Shown here: one piece after another, positions 39,336 through 46,183 of the stretch
Layout: every line of letters starts with the position of its first letter
Numbering within the stretch: the stretch's first letter is position 1
Assembly (NCBI GenBank): GCA_016795295.1
Contig: JAEUHP010000113.1
Location: forward strand, 1-46,183
Direction: 5' to 3'
Source of the DNA: Planctomycetota bacterium
GTDB lineage: Bacteria > Planctomycetota > UBA1135 > UBA2386
Length of the DNA: 46,183 nucleotides
Translations under genes and position numbers: made by a program
The notes under the pieces: model-generated
Seen by the model: only the letters and a program-made list of their open reading frames with translations
Told to the model about the DNA's origin: nothing
Database searches by the model: none

Positions 39336-41014
39336 GGGGTGGGGTCGGTCGGCGGATGGAGGGTGGCCAGGGTCGTGTCGATCCGGCCGAGTGGGGAGCG
39401 CTGCAGCACGATGCGGCGGCAGAAGGCTGCATCATCCCGCTTGCGGTGGTCGGAGCGGAAGTGGGTGCCGCGCGATTCGGCGCGCTGGAGCGCGGCGTCG
39501 GCCACCAGGGCGGCGACCGTGAGCATGTTGGCGAGCTCGCAGGCGCGCTGGTCGCGCAGTGGCGCCTTGACCAGGTAGTGGTGCCAGAAACCGATGCGTT
39601 CCCTGGCATCGCGCAGTCCGGCGGCCGACCGGTCGAGGCCGACCTGGCGCCACATCAGGCTCTTCAACGAGTAGAGCAGGTCGTCCTGCAGCAGTACTGG
39701 CGGATCGTCCGCCAATTGCGGGCCGGGGACGTTGCGCGGCAGGCCGCCGCGTCGCCCGCTGGCCGCAGCCGCCGCGGCGCGGCCGGCGCTGGCGCCGAGC
39801 ACCGCACCTTCGAGCAGGGAGTTCGAAGCCAGCCGGTTCGCGCCGTGCAGGCCCGAGGCGGCAGCCTCGCCGACCGCGAACAGGCCATCGACCGTGGTGC
39901 GGCCCTCGGCATCGACCACCGCGCCACCCATGAAGTAGTGAGCGCCGGGGCGCACCGGGATCGGATCCCGCGCCAGATCGAGATCGAAGGTCGAGCAGAT
40001 GCGTGCGATCGACGGGAATAGGGCGCGCGGGTCGCCGGCGACTCCAGTCAGGTCCAGGTAGACGTGGGTGTCGTTGGTGGCGACCATGCGCTCGAGGATC
40101 GCCCGACTGACCACGTCGCGCGGTGCCAGCTCGGCCATCGGGTGCTGGCCCACCATGAAGCGTTCGCCATGGCGGTCGCGCAGCACGGCGCCCGCACCCC
40201 GGACCACCTCGCTGATCAAGAAGCGCGAGGCGCCAGCGATGTACAGGGTGGTGGGGTGGAACTGCACGAATTCGCAGTCGGTCAGCTGGGCGCCGGCGCG
40301 AAAGCACAGGGCGTGGCCGTCGCCGGAAGCGCCGATCGGGTTGGTGGTCTCGCGGTAGATCTGCCCGGTGCCGCCGGTGGCGACCACCACGCTGCCTGCC
40401 TCGACCGCCAGCTCCATGCCGGCCGCGAGCGCGGTGGCCCCGACGCAGCGGCCGTCGGCCACCACCAAGTCGCGCACGAACGTCTGGGTGCGCACGGTGA
40501 TGCGTGGGTGGCCAGCCAGCGCCGCGGCCAAGGCCCGCTGGATCTCGCGGCCGGTGGCGTCGCCGTTGGCGCGCACCACGCGGGCGTGGCTGTGCCCACC
40601 TTCGCGGCTCAGCAGGAGTTCGCCGTCAGGACCGTGGCTGCGGTCGAAGCGGGCGCCCAGTTGCTCGAGCCACGCCACGGCGCTGGCAGCGCCGCCGATC
40701 ACGCGTTCGACCACCGCCGGGTCGGCGAGCCCGGCCCCGACGCGCAGGGTGTCCGCCACGTGCACCGCCAAGCTGTCCGCCGGCAACTGCACCGCGGCGA
40801 TGCCGCCCTGCGCCCAGGCGGTGTTGGTGTCCAGGAGTTCGCCCTTGGCCAGCAGCAGCACTTCCGCGCCGGCCTCCGCGGCGGCGAGGGCCGTCGCCGC
40901 GCCGGCGATGCCAGCACCCACCACCAGTACATCGGTGCGCAGCAGCGGGGTGGTGCGCAGGTCGAGCGCGCCCAGGCGTTCGGGGAACGAGGGCACCGGG
41001 TGGGGAGCTTGCAT
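39332..41014 (-). CDS. nadB: L-aspartate oxidase
   Basis: A FAD enzyme that oxidises L-aspartate to iminoaspartate, the first step of de novo NAD synthesis; it can use O2 or fumarate as acceptor. The 560-residue protein has the FAD motif VVGAGIAGAATAL, NTAWAQGGIAA, SREGGHSHARVV, the active-site His segment QFHPTTLY, SEVVRGAGAVL with the catalytic Arg, ARPIPVRPGAHYFMGG-type sequence (PVRPGAHYFMGG) and GEAAASGLHGANRLASNSLLEG. The C-terminal helical domain has the SLKSLMW and H..SR.SHR-type elements (ESRGTHFRSDHRKRDD). nadA and nadC are not in the window. A 17-bp minisatellite sits immediately upstream and hflX overlaps the stop. Confidence 0.96.
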   Translation of the reverse strand: MQAPHPVPSFPERLGALDLRTTPLLRTDVLVVGAGIAGAATALAAAEAGAEVLLLAKGELLDTNTAWAQGGIAAVQLPADSLAVHVADTLRVGAGLADPAVVERVIGGAASAVAWLEQLGARFDRSHGPDGELLLSREGGHSHARVVRANGDATGREIQRALAAALAGHPRITVRTQTFVRDLVVADGRCVGATALAAGMELAVEAGSVVVATGGTGQIYRETTNPIGASGDGHALCFRAGAQLTDCEFVQFHPTTLYIAGASRFLISEVVRGAGAVLRDRHGERFMVGQHPMAELAPRDVVSRAILERMVATNDTHVYLDLTGVAGDPRALFPSIARICSTFDLDLARDPIPVRPGAHYFMGGAVVDAEGRTTVDGLFAVGEAAASGLHGANRLASNSLLEGAVLGASAGRAAAAAASGRRGGLPRNVPGPQLADDPPVLLQDDLLYSLKSLMWRQVGLDRSAAGLRDARERIGFWHHYLVKAPLRDQRACELANMLTVAALVADAALQRAESRGTHFRSDHRKRDDAAFCRRIVLQRSPLGRIDTTLATLHPPTDPTP

Positions 41015-41033
41015 CGCGGCGCGGGCCGGGGCC

Positions 41034-41101
41034 GGTTCTGGGCCCCGTCAGGTTCTGGGCCCCGTCAGGTTCTAGGCCCCGTTCGGTTCCAGGCTCCAGT
41101 G
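41034..41101. repeat. 17-bp minisatellite in the nadB leader
   Basis: The unit GGTTCTGGGCCCCGTCA is repeated twice without change (41034-41067), then twice with changes (41068-41101). It fills the 89-base gap between the secDF stop and the nadB start. Confidence 0.9.
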
Positions 41102-41103
41102 GG

Positions 41104-44100
41104 TCAGACGCCCGGGTGCTGCTCGGCGGCCACGGGCACCGCTTCGACCGGCACCAGCGGCTCGTCCTTGTGCATGCGCAACAGGATCGGCGCTGCGATG
41201 AACAGGGTCGAGTAGGTGCCGACCACCATGCCGATCATCATGGTGAACGCGAAGGACGCCAGGTCCGAACCGCTGCTCCAATTGACCAAGAACTGGGCCA
41301 ACACCACGAACATGGTCACGCCCGAGGTCAGGATGGTACGTGACAGGGTTTGGTTGATGGCGAAGTTGATGAGGTCGCGGAACGGACGCTGCACTCCCTG
41401 TCGTGCGTCGTCCTGGAGGTTCTCGCGGATGCGGTCGAAGATGATGATCGTGTCGTTGACCGAGTAGCCGATGATGGTCAGGAAGCAGGCGATCATCGAC
41501 ACGTTGATCTCGGCGTTGACGAAACCGAGATGGTTGGCCACCACCACGGCCCCGAACGCCACCAACACGTCGTGAATCAGGGCCACGACGGCCGCGATGC
41601 CGTACTTGTACTCGTGGAAGCGCACGCGCAGGTAGAGCACGATCAGCCCCCACGACAGGATCAAGGCGCTGATCGCGGCGTTGCGCAGGTCGTGCACCAA
41701 CCGGCCCTGCACTTCCTGGGCGGCGGGGAACGGATCCGAGAGGATCACCTTCTGCCCGCTGGCCGAGGTCAGGCCTTCGAGAGCCTTGCGCGCGCTCTCG
41801 AACAGCTGCCAGGGCCGCGTGCTGGTCTGGGTCCTCCACTCGACGCGCAGGTGCTGGCCGAGTGCCGCATTCGGGTCCCCGGGCACGGTCACCCGGCCGG
41901 AGATCAGCTTGCGCTCCTGGATCAGGCGGCTGGCGTCCTCGACCTTGATCGGCTCCTGGAAGTTCAGGTCGATCATGGCCCACTGCAGTGGACCCGGCTC
42001 GGTGTCCTCGACCAGCCGCGGGTTCTGGAAGGCGCGGTCGACCAGCAACTCACCGAACACACGGCGCAGTTCGAGCAGGTACGGCTGCTCGTAGGGGGCC
42101 GGCGGGTCTTGGTGCTTTTCCTCGGCTTCCAGCTTGCGCTGGCGCCACTCCGTGCGGCCGCGGTCGATTTCGTCACGCTGGGCCGCGGTCAGCTTGATCC
42201 GCAGCGAGAACTGCCGTGAACGCTTGTCCTCCCCCTGCTCGATCGTGTTCACCACGATGTTCGGGTACTCGCGTTGCAACACGGCGTCGTTCTTCAGCCG
42301 GTCGGTCACCTGCTGTGTGGCGAGCGGCTCCTTCAGCACCATCCGCAGGTCGGCGCCGCCCGTGAAGTCGAGGCCGAGCATGACGTCGGCCGGCACCACC
42401 AGGAAGGCGTAGAGCAGGCCAGCAGCGATCACGATGCCGCTGCCCACCAGCGCCTTGCGGGCGTGCTTGAGGAAGTCGAACTCGACTTTGCCCAGGATCG
42501 TGCGCGGCTGGAACGTGGTCAGCTTCTTCTGCACCAGCGCGTAGTGGAACAAGAGGCGCGTCACAAAGAACTGCGTGAACACCGTGGTGACGATGCCCGC
42601 CATCAGCGTGACGGCGAAGCCGCGCACCGGGCCGACGCCGACGTTGAACAGCACCATGCCCACCAGGAACGTGGTGATGTTCGAGTCGAGGATCGCGGCC
42701 ATGGCGCGTTCGAAGCCGGCGCGCACGGCGCGGGTCAGGTCCTTGCCCTTGCCGATCTCTTCGCGGATGCGCTCGTAGATCAGCACGTTGGCGTCGACCG
42801 CCATGCCCATGGTCAGCACGATGCCGCCGAGGCCCGGCAGGGTGATGGTGGCCTGCAGGAACAGCATGCCGGCCCACAGCAGGAACACGTTCAGCGCCAG
42901 CGTGATGCAGGCGATGGTGCCGGCCAGGCCGTAGAACCAGACCATGAAGGCGAACACCAGCGCGCCGCCGACGAGCAGCGACAGGCCGCCGCGCAGGATC
43001 GATTCGGCGCCGAGCGTCGGGCCGATGACCAGCTTGCTCAGCAGCACGGGCTCCACGCGCAGCGAACCGGTGCGCAGCACCTTGACCAGTTCGTCGACTT
43101 CCTCACGGGTGAAGTCGCCCGTGATCTGGCCTACGCCCGGAATGCGACCCTCGAAGCGCGGCGCCGACTTGACGATGCCGTTCAGGATGATCGCGCTGCA
43201 CTTGTTGATGTACTTCTGCGACCAGTCGGCGTAGTCGTCCATGCGGCCGGCCACGATCTTGTAGGCGACCGCGAGACCGCCGCCGCGACCCGGCTCGGCG
43301 CTCACGCCGGACGGATCCAGGTCTTCGCCGCCGAAGAACTGCTCGTGCATGTTGATCGCCACCAGCTCGAGCAGCACCTGGTCCTTCAGGGGCTTCTTCT
43401 GCACCGCTTCGGGGATCAGGCCGTTGTTCCAGTCCTGGTCCTCGAACACCTTGACGGTCGAGCCGGACAGCAGCGGCAACTGGCTGTAGGAGTGATCCCA
43501 GGCGCCCAGGGTTTCCTTGCTCGGGCCCACCAGCCGGGGATACCAGGCCAGGTTGCCGAAGCGTTCGGGGCCCTGCGCCGGATCGTCGTTGAAGCGGCGG
43601 ATCTCACCCGGGTTCTCCAGCAACTGCTGCTTGTTGCCGGGGATCTTCAGCCAGCGCTCCAACCGGTCCTTCTCGTTCTTCAGGTTGAAGCGGACTTCTG
43701 GACGGGTGTCGGTGGCCGGCGCGAAGTAGTCGCCGTCGGCGACCATGCGCATCTCGAGCTTGCCCAGGTTGGCGATGCGCTCGGTGACGCGCGTCAGCTC
43801 CTGCGGGTCCTCGAAGTACGGCAGCTCGATCAGCACCTCGTTCTCGCCGCTGCGCGACACCGGCACGTCGATGGTGCCGGTCGGGTCGATGCGGTCGCGG
43901 ACGACGGCGATGGTCTGGTCCATCACGTCGTCGATGGACGCACCCTCCTTCTCGGTGAGGCGATCGAGGATGTCCTTCGGGATCTCGTAGCGCAGCTGGC
44001 TGCCGCCCTTGAGATCCTGACCCCACTGGGTCGTGAAGCCGAACACGCACAGCACGCCGAAGATCAGCGCGGCTGCAACGAGATACATCTGCCGACGGGC

Positions 44101-44112
44101 GTTCTCGATCAT
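41104..44112 (-). CDS. secDF: SecDF fused protein-export membrane protein
   Basis: SecDF uses the proton-motive force to pull preproteins through the SecYEG channel on the periplasmic side. The 1002-residue single chain joins SecD and SecF. The SecD half has TM1 (about 9-27), the LKGGSQLRYEI P1 motif, a long periplasmic region and the MGMAVDANVLIYERIREEI TM4 motif near 440. The SecF half begins near 580 with LGLDFTGGADLRM, and ends with YSVNDTIIIFDRIREN. Such fusions are known in several phyla, including Bacillus and Planctomycetota. It lies downstream of rplS and upstream of nadB on the same strand; the 130-base gap from rplS contains no gene. Start ATG 44112, no Shine-Dalgarno. Confidence 0.96.
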   Translation of the reverse strand: MIENARRQMYLVAAALIFGVLCVFGFTTQWGQDLKGGSQLRYEIPKDILDRLTEKEGASIDDVMDQTIAVVRDRIDPTGTIDVPVSRSGENEVLIELPYFEDPQELTRVTERIANLGKLEMRMVADGDYFAPATDTRPEVRFNLKNEKDRLERWLKIPGNKQQLLENPGEIRRFNDDPAQGPERFGNLAWYPRLVGPSKETLGAWDHSYSQLPLLSGSTVKVFEDQDWNNGLIPEAVQKKPLKDQVLLELVAINMHEQFFGGEDLDPSGVSAEPGRGGGLAVAYKIVAGRMDDYADWSQKYINKCSAIILNGIVKSAPRFEGRIPGVGQITGDFTREEVDELVKVLRTGSLRVEPVLLSKLVIGPTLGAESILRGGLSLLVGGALVFAFMVWFYGLAGTIACITLALNVFLLWAGMLFLQATITLPGLGGIVLTMGMAVDANVLIYERIREEIGKGKDLTRAVRAGFERAMAAILDSNITTFLVGMVLFNVGVGPVRGFAVTLMAGIVTTVFTQFFVTRLLFHYALVQKKLTTFQPRTILGKVEFDFLKHARKALVGSGIVIAAGLLYAFLVVPADVMLGLDFTGGADLRMVLKEPLATQQVTDRLKNDAVLQREYPNIVVNTIEQGEDKRSRQFSLRIKLTAAQRDEIDRGRTEWRQRKLEAEEKHQDPPAPYEQPYLLELRRVFGELLVDRAFQNPRLVEDTEPGPLQWAMIDLNFQEPIKVEDASRLIQERKLISGRVTVPGDPNAALGQHLRVEWRTQTSTRPWQLFESARKALEGLTSASGQKVILSDPFPAAQEVQGRLVHDLRNAAISALILSWGLIVLYLRVRFHEYKYGIAAVVALIHDVLVAFGAVVVANHLGFVNAEINVSMIACFLTIIGYSVNDTIIIFDRIRENLQDDARQGVQRPFRDLINFAINQTLSRTILTSGVTMFVVLAQFLVNWSSGSDLASFAFTMMIGMVVGTYSTLFIAAPILLRMHKDEPLVPVEAVPVAAEQHPGV

Positions 44113-44242
44113 GGCACGGACTCGCTAGCGGATGCCACCGGTCCGGCAGGGCGCGGCCACGGCAGCCGGGGCCGGCCGGAGCCGTCCCCTCGGTCACTCG
44201 GACGAGCGGCCGGAGCCCAAGAGGCCCCAACCGCGGCGGACG

Positions 44243-44659
44243 TCACGACGCGGGCGGCGTGGCTTCGGCCTTGCGGCCGCTGCCCTGGCCCGAGCGCGGG
44301 AATTGGGTCTTCTTCTTGTCGAGGTTGAACTCGATGCGCGTGGCCTTGCCCTCGCGCTCGCGCAGGTAGTAGAGCTTGGCGCGGCGCACCGAGCCCTTCT
44401 CGCGCACCTGGATGTCGGCGACGCGCGGCGAGTGCAGCGGGAACGTGCGCTCCACGCCTTCGCCGGCCACCAAGCGGCGGACCGTGGCGCTGCGCGCCGG
44501 ACCGCTGCCCTGGAACGACAGCACCGTGCCCGTGAACAACTGCACGCGCTCCTTGTCGCCTTCCTTGATCAGATAGTGGACGTCGACGGTGTCGCCGATG
44601 CCGAAGTCCGGGATCGACGCCTTCATGTGCTCGAGTTCGAGCGTGCGCAGGATGTTCAT
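44243..44659 (-). CDS. rplS: 50S ribosomal protein L19
   Basis: A ribosomal protein at the 30S-50S interface. The 138-residue protein is a typical L19: the N-terminal helix MNILRTLELEHM, then GDTVDVHYLIKEGDKERVQLF.GTV, the SATVRRLVAGEGVERTFPLHSPRV core and RRAKLYYLRER.GKATRI. The C-terminus extends about 20 residues beyond the usual end with a basic, low-complexity tail (FPRSGQGSGRKAEATPPAS). It follows trmD by 146 bases on the same strand, in the usual trmD-rplS order, but rpsP and rimM are missing here. A hairpin lies in its leader at 44695-44714. No Shine-Dalgarno is visible. Confidence 0.97.
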   Translation of the reverse strand: MNILRTLELEHMKASIPDFGIGDTVDVHYLIKEGDKERVQLFTGTVLSFQGSGPARSATVRRLVAGEGVERTFPLHSPRVADIQVREKGSVRRAKLYYLREREGKATRIEFNLDKKKTQFPRSGQGSGRKAEATPPAS

Positions 44660-44694
44660 GGGGAGTGCGGTGGTGGGCGTCTGGGAACTGGTCG

Positions 44695-44714
44695 GGCGGC
44701 CGTCGGTGGCCGCC
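44695..44714 (-). promoter_or_regulatory. Hairpin in the rplS leader
   Basis: GGCGGCC pairs perfectly with GGCCGCC around a 6-base loop, 35 bases upstream of the L19 start. Structured autoregulatory leaders are known for L19 in other phyla, so this may be a regulatory RNA element; it could also simply end the trmD transcript. Confidence 0.4.
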
Positions 44715-44805
44715 GGCAGGTGCCAAGCGCTCAGGATTGGATGGGTGGTTTGGGAAGTTCGGAAGAAAGTTCGGTCGGTCGATCGGCCCGCCGCTGGGAG
44801 GCCGC

Positions 44806-45486
44806 CTACGGCTGCCCGCGCTGCAGCTGCTGCTTCCGCGCGGTGAGCCGCATGGCCTCGGCGGTGCGCCAACGCGCCACTGCGGCGTGGTCGCCGGACA
44901 GCAGCACCTCAGGCACCGCCATGCCGCGGAACTCGCGCGGGCGGGTGTACAGCGGGTAGTCGAGCAGTTCGCTTTCGAACGACTCGAGTTGCGCCGACTC
45001 CGCACAGCCGAGCACACCTGGGATCAGGCGCACGGCGGCTTCGAGCACGCACAGGGCAGCGAGTTCACCCCCGGCGAGCACGAAGTCACCGAGCGAGATC
45101 TCCTCCCAGGCGAACCCCTGGCGGATGCGTTCGTCGAACCCCTCGTAGCGGCCGCACGCGAACAGCAACCGAGGCTCGGCGCTCAGTTCGCGGGCACGCC
45201 GCTGGTCGAAGGTGCGACCACGCGGACACAGCAGAATCTTGTGGAACGGACCAGCAGTCCGCTCCAACTCCTCGACGGCGTCAAAGATCGGTTCCGGCTT
45301 CAGCACCATGCCCGGCCCGCCACCGAACGGTCGATCGTCGACCGTGCGATGCGGGTCGTAGGCGTAGCTCCGAGGGTCGATGAGATCGACCTGGAGCTGG
45401 CCTTGGGCCTGCGCAATCCCGAGGATGCTCTCGTCCAGGTAGGGCCGCAAGGCCGCCGGGAAAAGCGTCAGAATTGCACAGCGCAA
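44806..45486 (-). CDS. trmD: tRNA (guanine-N1)-methyltransferase TrmD
   Basis: TrmD uses S-adenosylmethionine to form m1G37 in tRNA, which prevents +1 frameshifting. The 226-residue protein has the trefoil-knot SPOUT fold motifs: ILTLFPAALRPYLDESILG, PFGGGPGMVL, ILLCPRGRTFDQ, FACGRYEGFDERI and the SAM/active-site loop ISLGDFVLAGGELAALCVLEA. I chose TTG 45486 because it puts the first residue ten positions up to the conserved FP, exactly as in E. coli TrmD; a TTG at 45501 would add five residues. It heads the minus-strand group trmD-rplS-secDF-nadB-hflX and is divergent from riboflavin synthase. Confidence 0.94.
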   Translation of the reverse strand: MRCAILTLFPAALRPYLDESILGIAQAQGQLQVDLIDPRSYAYDPHRTVDDRPFGGGPGMVLKPEPIFDAVEELERTAGPFHKILLCPRGRTFDQRRARELSAEPRLLFACGRYEGFDERIRQGFAWEEISLGDFVLAGGELAALCVLEAAVRLIPGVLGCAESAQLESFESELLDYPLYTRPREFRGMAVPEVLLSGDHAAVARWRTAEAMRLTARKQQLQRGQP

Positions 45487-45574
45487 GGTGCCAAGCCGCA
45501 AACAAAGGGTCGAACAGCCTAGGGGGGGAGGGGGCCCTGGTCAAGCGTACCTGGTGGATCTCCAGGCCATGGGC

Positions 45575-45580
45575 TACGTT
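45575..45580 (+). promoter_or_regulatory. TACGTT box seven bases before the ribE start
   Basis: A TANNNT hexamer ends seven bases upstream of the ATG at 45588, and no Shine-Dalgarno is present. This spacing is the pattern of leaderless promoters. A matching -35 box is not evident. Confidence 0.35.
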
Positions 45581-45587
45581 CGGCCGC

Positions 45588-46183
45588 ATGTTCACGGGTC
45601 TGGTCCAGGCGGTCGGCACGGTTCGCGCGGTGGAGGTCCTGGGGGCCGAACGGCGGCTGCAGGTCGACCTGGGCGGGCTGCCGGGGCCGTTCCGGATCGG
45701 CGATTCGATCGCGCTGTCCGGAGTCTGTTGTACTGTGGTGGGGTTGGACGGGGCGTCGGCTTGGTTCCATCTGAGTGCCGAGACGCTCCGCCGAACTTGG
45801 CTTTCGCGGGCCCTGCCGGGTGCCCGGCTCAATCTCGAAGTGGCGCTGCGGGCTGGAGATGCGCTCGGTGGGCACCTGGTGCAGGGGCATGTCGACGGCA
45901 CCGGCGAAGTGCTGGCCGGCATCGATCCAGAGGCGGGGGGGACGCTGGTGGCCCGGGTGCCGGAGGAGCTGGCGCGGTACTGCGTGGAGAAGGGGTCGCT
46001 GGCGCTGGACGGGGTGTCGTTGACGTTGGCTACGGTGCGGGGGGCGGAGGTCGAGATCGCGGTGATCCCGCACACGGCGCAGGCGACGACGCTGGGCGGG
46101 TGCCGGGTCGGGGCTGCGCTGCACGTCGAGGTGGATGTGCTGGCGAAGTACGTGGAGAAGATGCTGGCGGCGCGGTTTCCGGC
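45588..46183 (+). CDS. ribE: Riboflavin synthase alpha subunit (3'-truncated by the window)
   Basis: Converts two molecules of 6,7-dimethyl-8-ribityllumazine into riboflavin and a pyrimidine product. The frame is open to the last base, so the C-terminus lies outside the window; about 198 codons are present, close to full length (usually 200-220). The two homologous lumazine-binding domains are visible. The first starts MFTGLVQAVGTV with GDSIALSGVCCTVV; the second starts GGHLVQGHVDGTGEV and has KGSLALDGVSLTLA, IPHTAQATTLG and VDVLAKYVEKM. The first domain is residues about 1-95. No FMN riboswitch is seen in the 86-base leader. ribB/A and ribH are not in the window. Confidence 0.95.
   Translation, partial: MFTGLVQAVGTVRAVEVLGAERRLQVDLGGLPGPFRIGDSIALSGVCCTVVGLDGASAWFHLSAETLRRTWLSRALPGARLNLEVALRAGDALGGHLVQGHVDGTGEVLAGIDPEAGGTLVARVPEELARYCVEKGSLALDGVSLTLATVRGAEVEIAVIPHTAQATTLGGCRVGAALHVEVDVLAKYVEKMLAARFP

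Noticed and set aside
44113..44242. Direct repeat CGGCCGGAGCC at about 44173 and 44207
   Set aside because: It is only 11 bases in a very GC-rich gap and could be chance.
45502..45587. FMN riboswitch before riboflavin synthase
   Set aside because: The leader is only 86 bases and lacks the conserved RFN-element sequence; only a weak 5-bp stem is visible.
1..46183. tRNA or rRNA genes
   Set aside because: No T-loop/acceptor pattern or rRNA-like stretch was noticed in the intergenic regions; coding genes fill the rest.

Overview
The window is GC-rich, densely coded bacterial DNA with about 31 genes; the first and last run off the ends. I place it in the Planctomycetota with moderate confidence, probably an uncultured or recently cultured lineage. 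The clues are large secreted proteins ending in an 'FG.xCGPL ... PYGLTNC ... GQWYQ.D' module, a TPR protein carrying two RNA polymerase alpha-CTD domains, a Gln-rich signal-peptide junction (…A|Q), and many hypothetical proteins beside housekeeping genes that are not in their usual operons. No tRNA, rRNA, CRISPR array, transposase or phage gene was seen, so this looks like resident chromosome.

Layout. 1-2497 (+): a membrane zinc-ribbon protein, a DUF2089 protein, a tandem hairpin repeat and wecB. 2522-6300 (-): a secreted kelch-type propeller, a small membrane protein, a PLP aminotransferase and a lipoprotein. 6405-9020: four hypothetical or surface proteins on alternating strands. 9039-13668 (-): ruvA, the TPR/double alpha-CTD protein, a GT-B glycosyltransferase and a HEAT-repeat protein. 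13749-14660 (+): glutamate formimidoyltransferase. 14782-19884 (-): an HtrA protease, an AceE-type E1 dehydrogenase and an acyl-lipid desaturase. 20248-27666 (+): four overlapping genes for a putative trans-envelope electron conduit. 27772-31272 (+): pyruvate carboxylase. 31291-37709 (-): two giant secreted peptidases (M14 and S8). 38001-45486 (-): hflX, nadB, secDF, rplS and trmD. 45588-end (+): riboflavin synthase.

The most exciting part is 20248-27666. It encodes a ferredoxin/FAD/NAD(P)/transmembrane fusion whose two His pairs have cytochrome-b spacing, a 23-CxxCH cytochrome, a beta-barrel ending in an outer-membrane F signature, and a 19-CxxCH cytochrome with a lipobox. The first three genes are chained by ATGA overlaps and the fourth overlaps the third by 13 bases. 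Read in order, the set could carry electrons from cytoplasmic carriers across the inner membrane, periplasm and outer membrane through up to 42 c-type hemes. It resembles porin-cytochrome systems in logic, but I do not recognise the fused inner-membrane module as part of a named one.

Other notable signals are a ~470-residue C-terminal module shared by two unrelated peptidases, an S8 peptidase with Glu where the catalytic Asp is expected, short-period minisatellites next to gene starts and ends, a REP-like hairpin holding two convergent stop codons, and TANNNT boxes 6-7 bases before start codons that suggest leaderless mRNAs. All function calls rest on reading motifs by eye; no database search was run.
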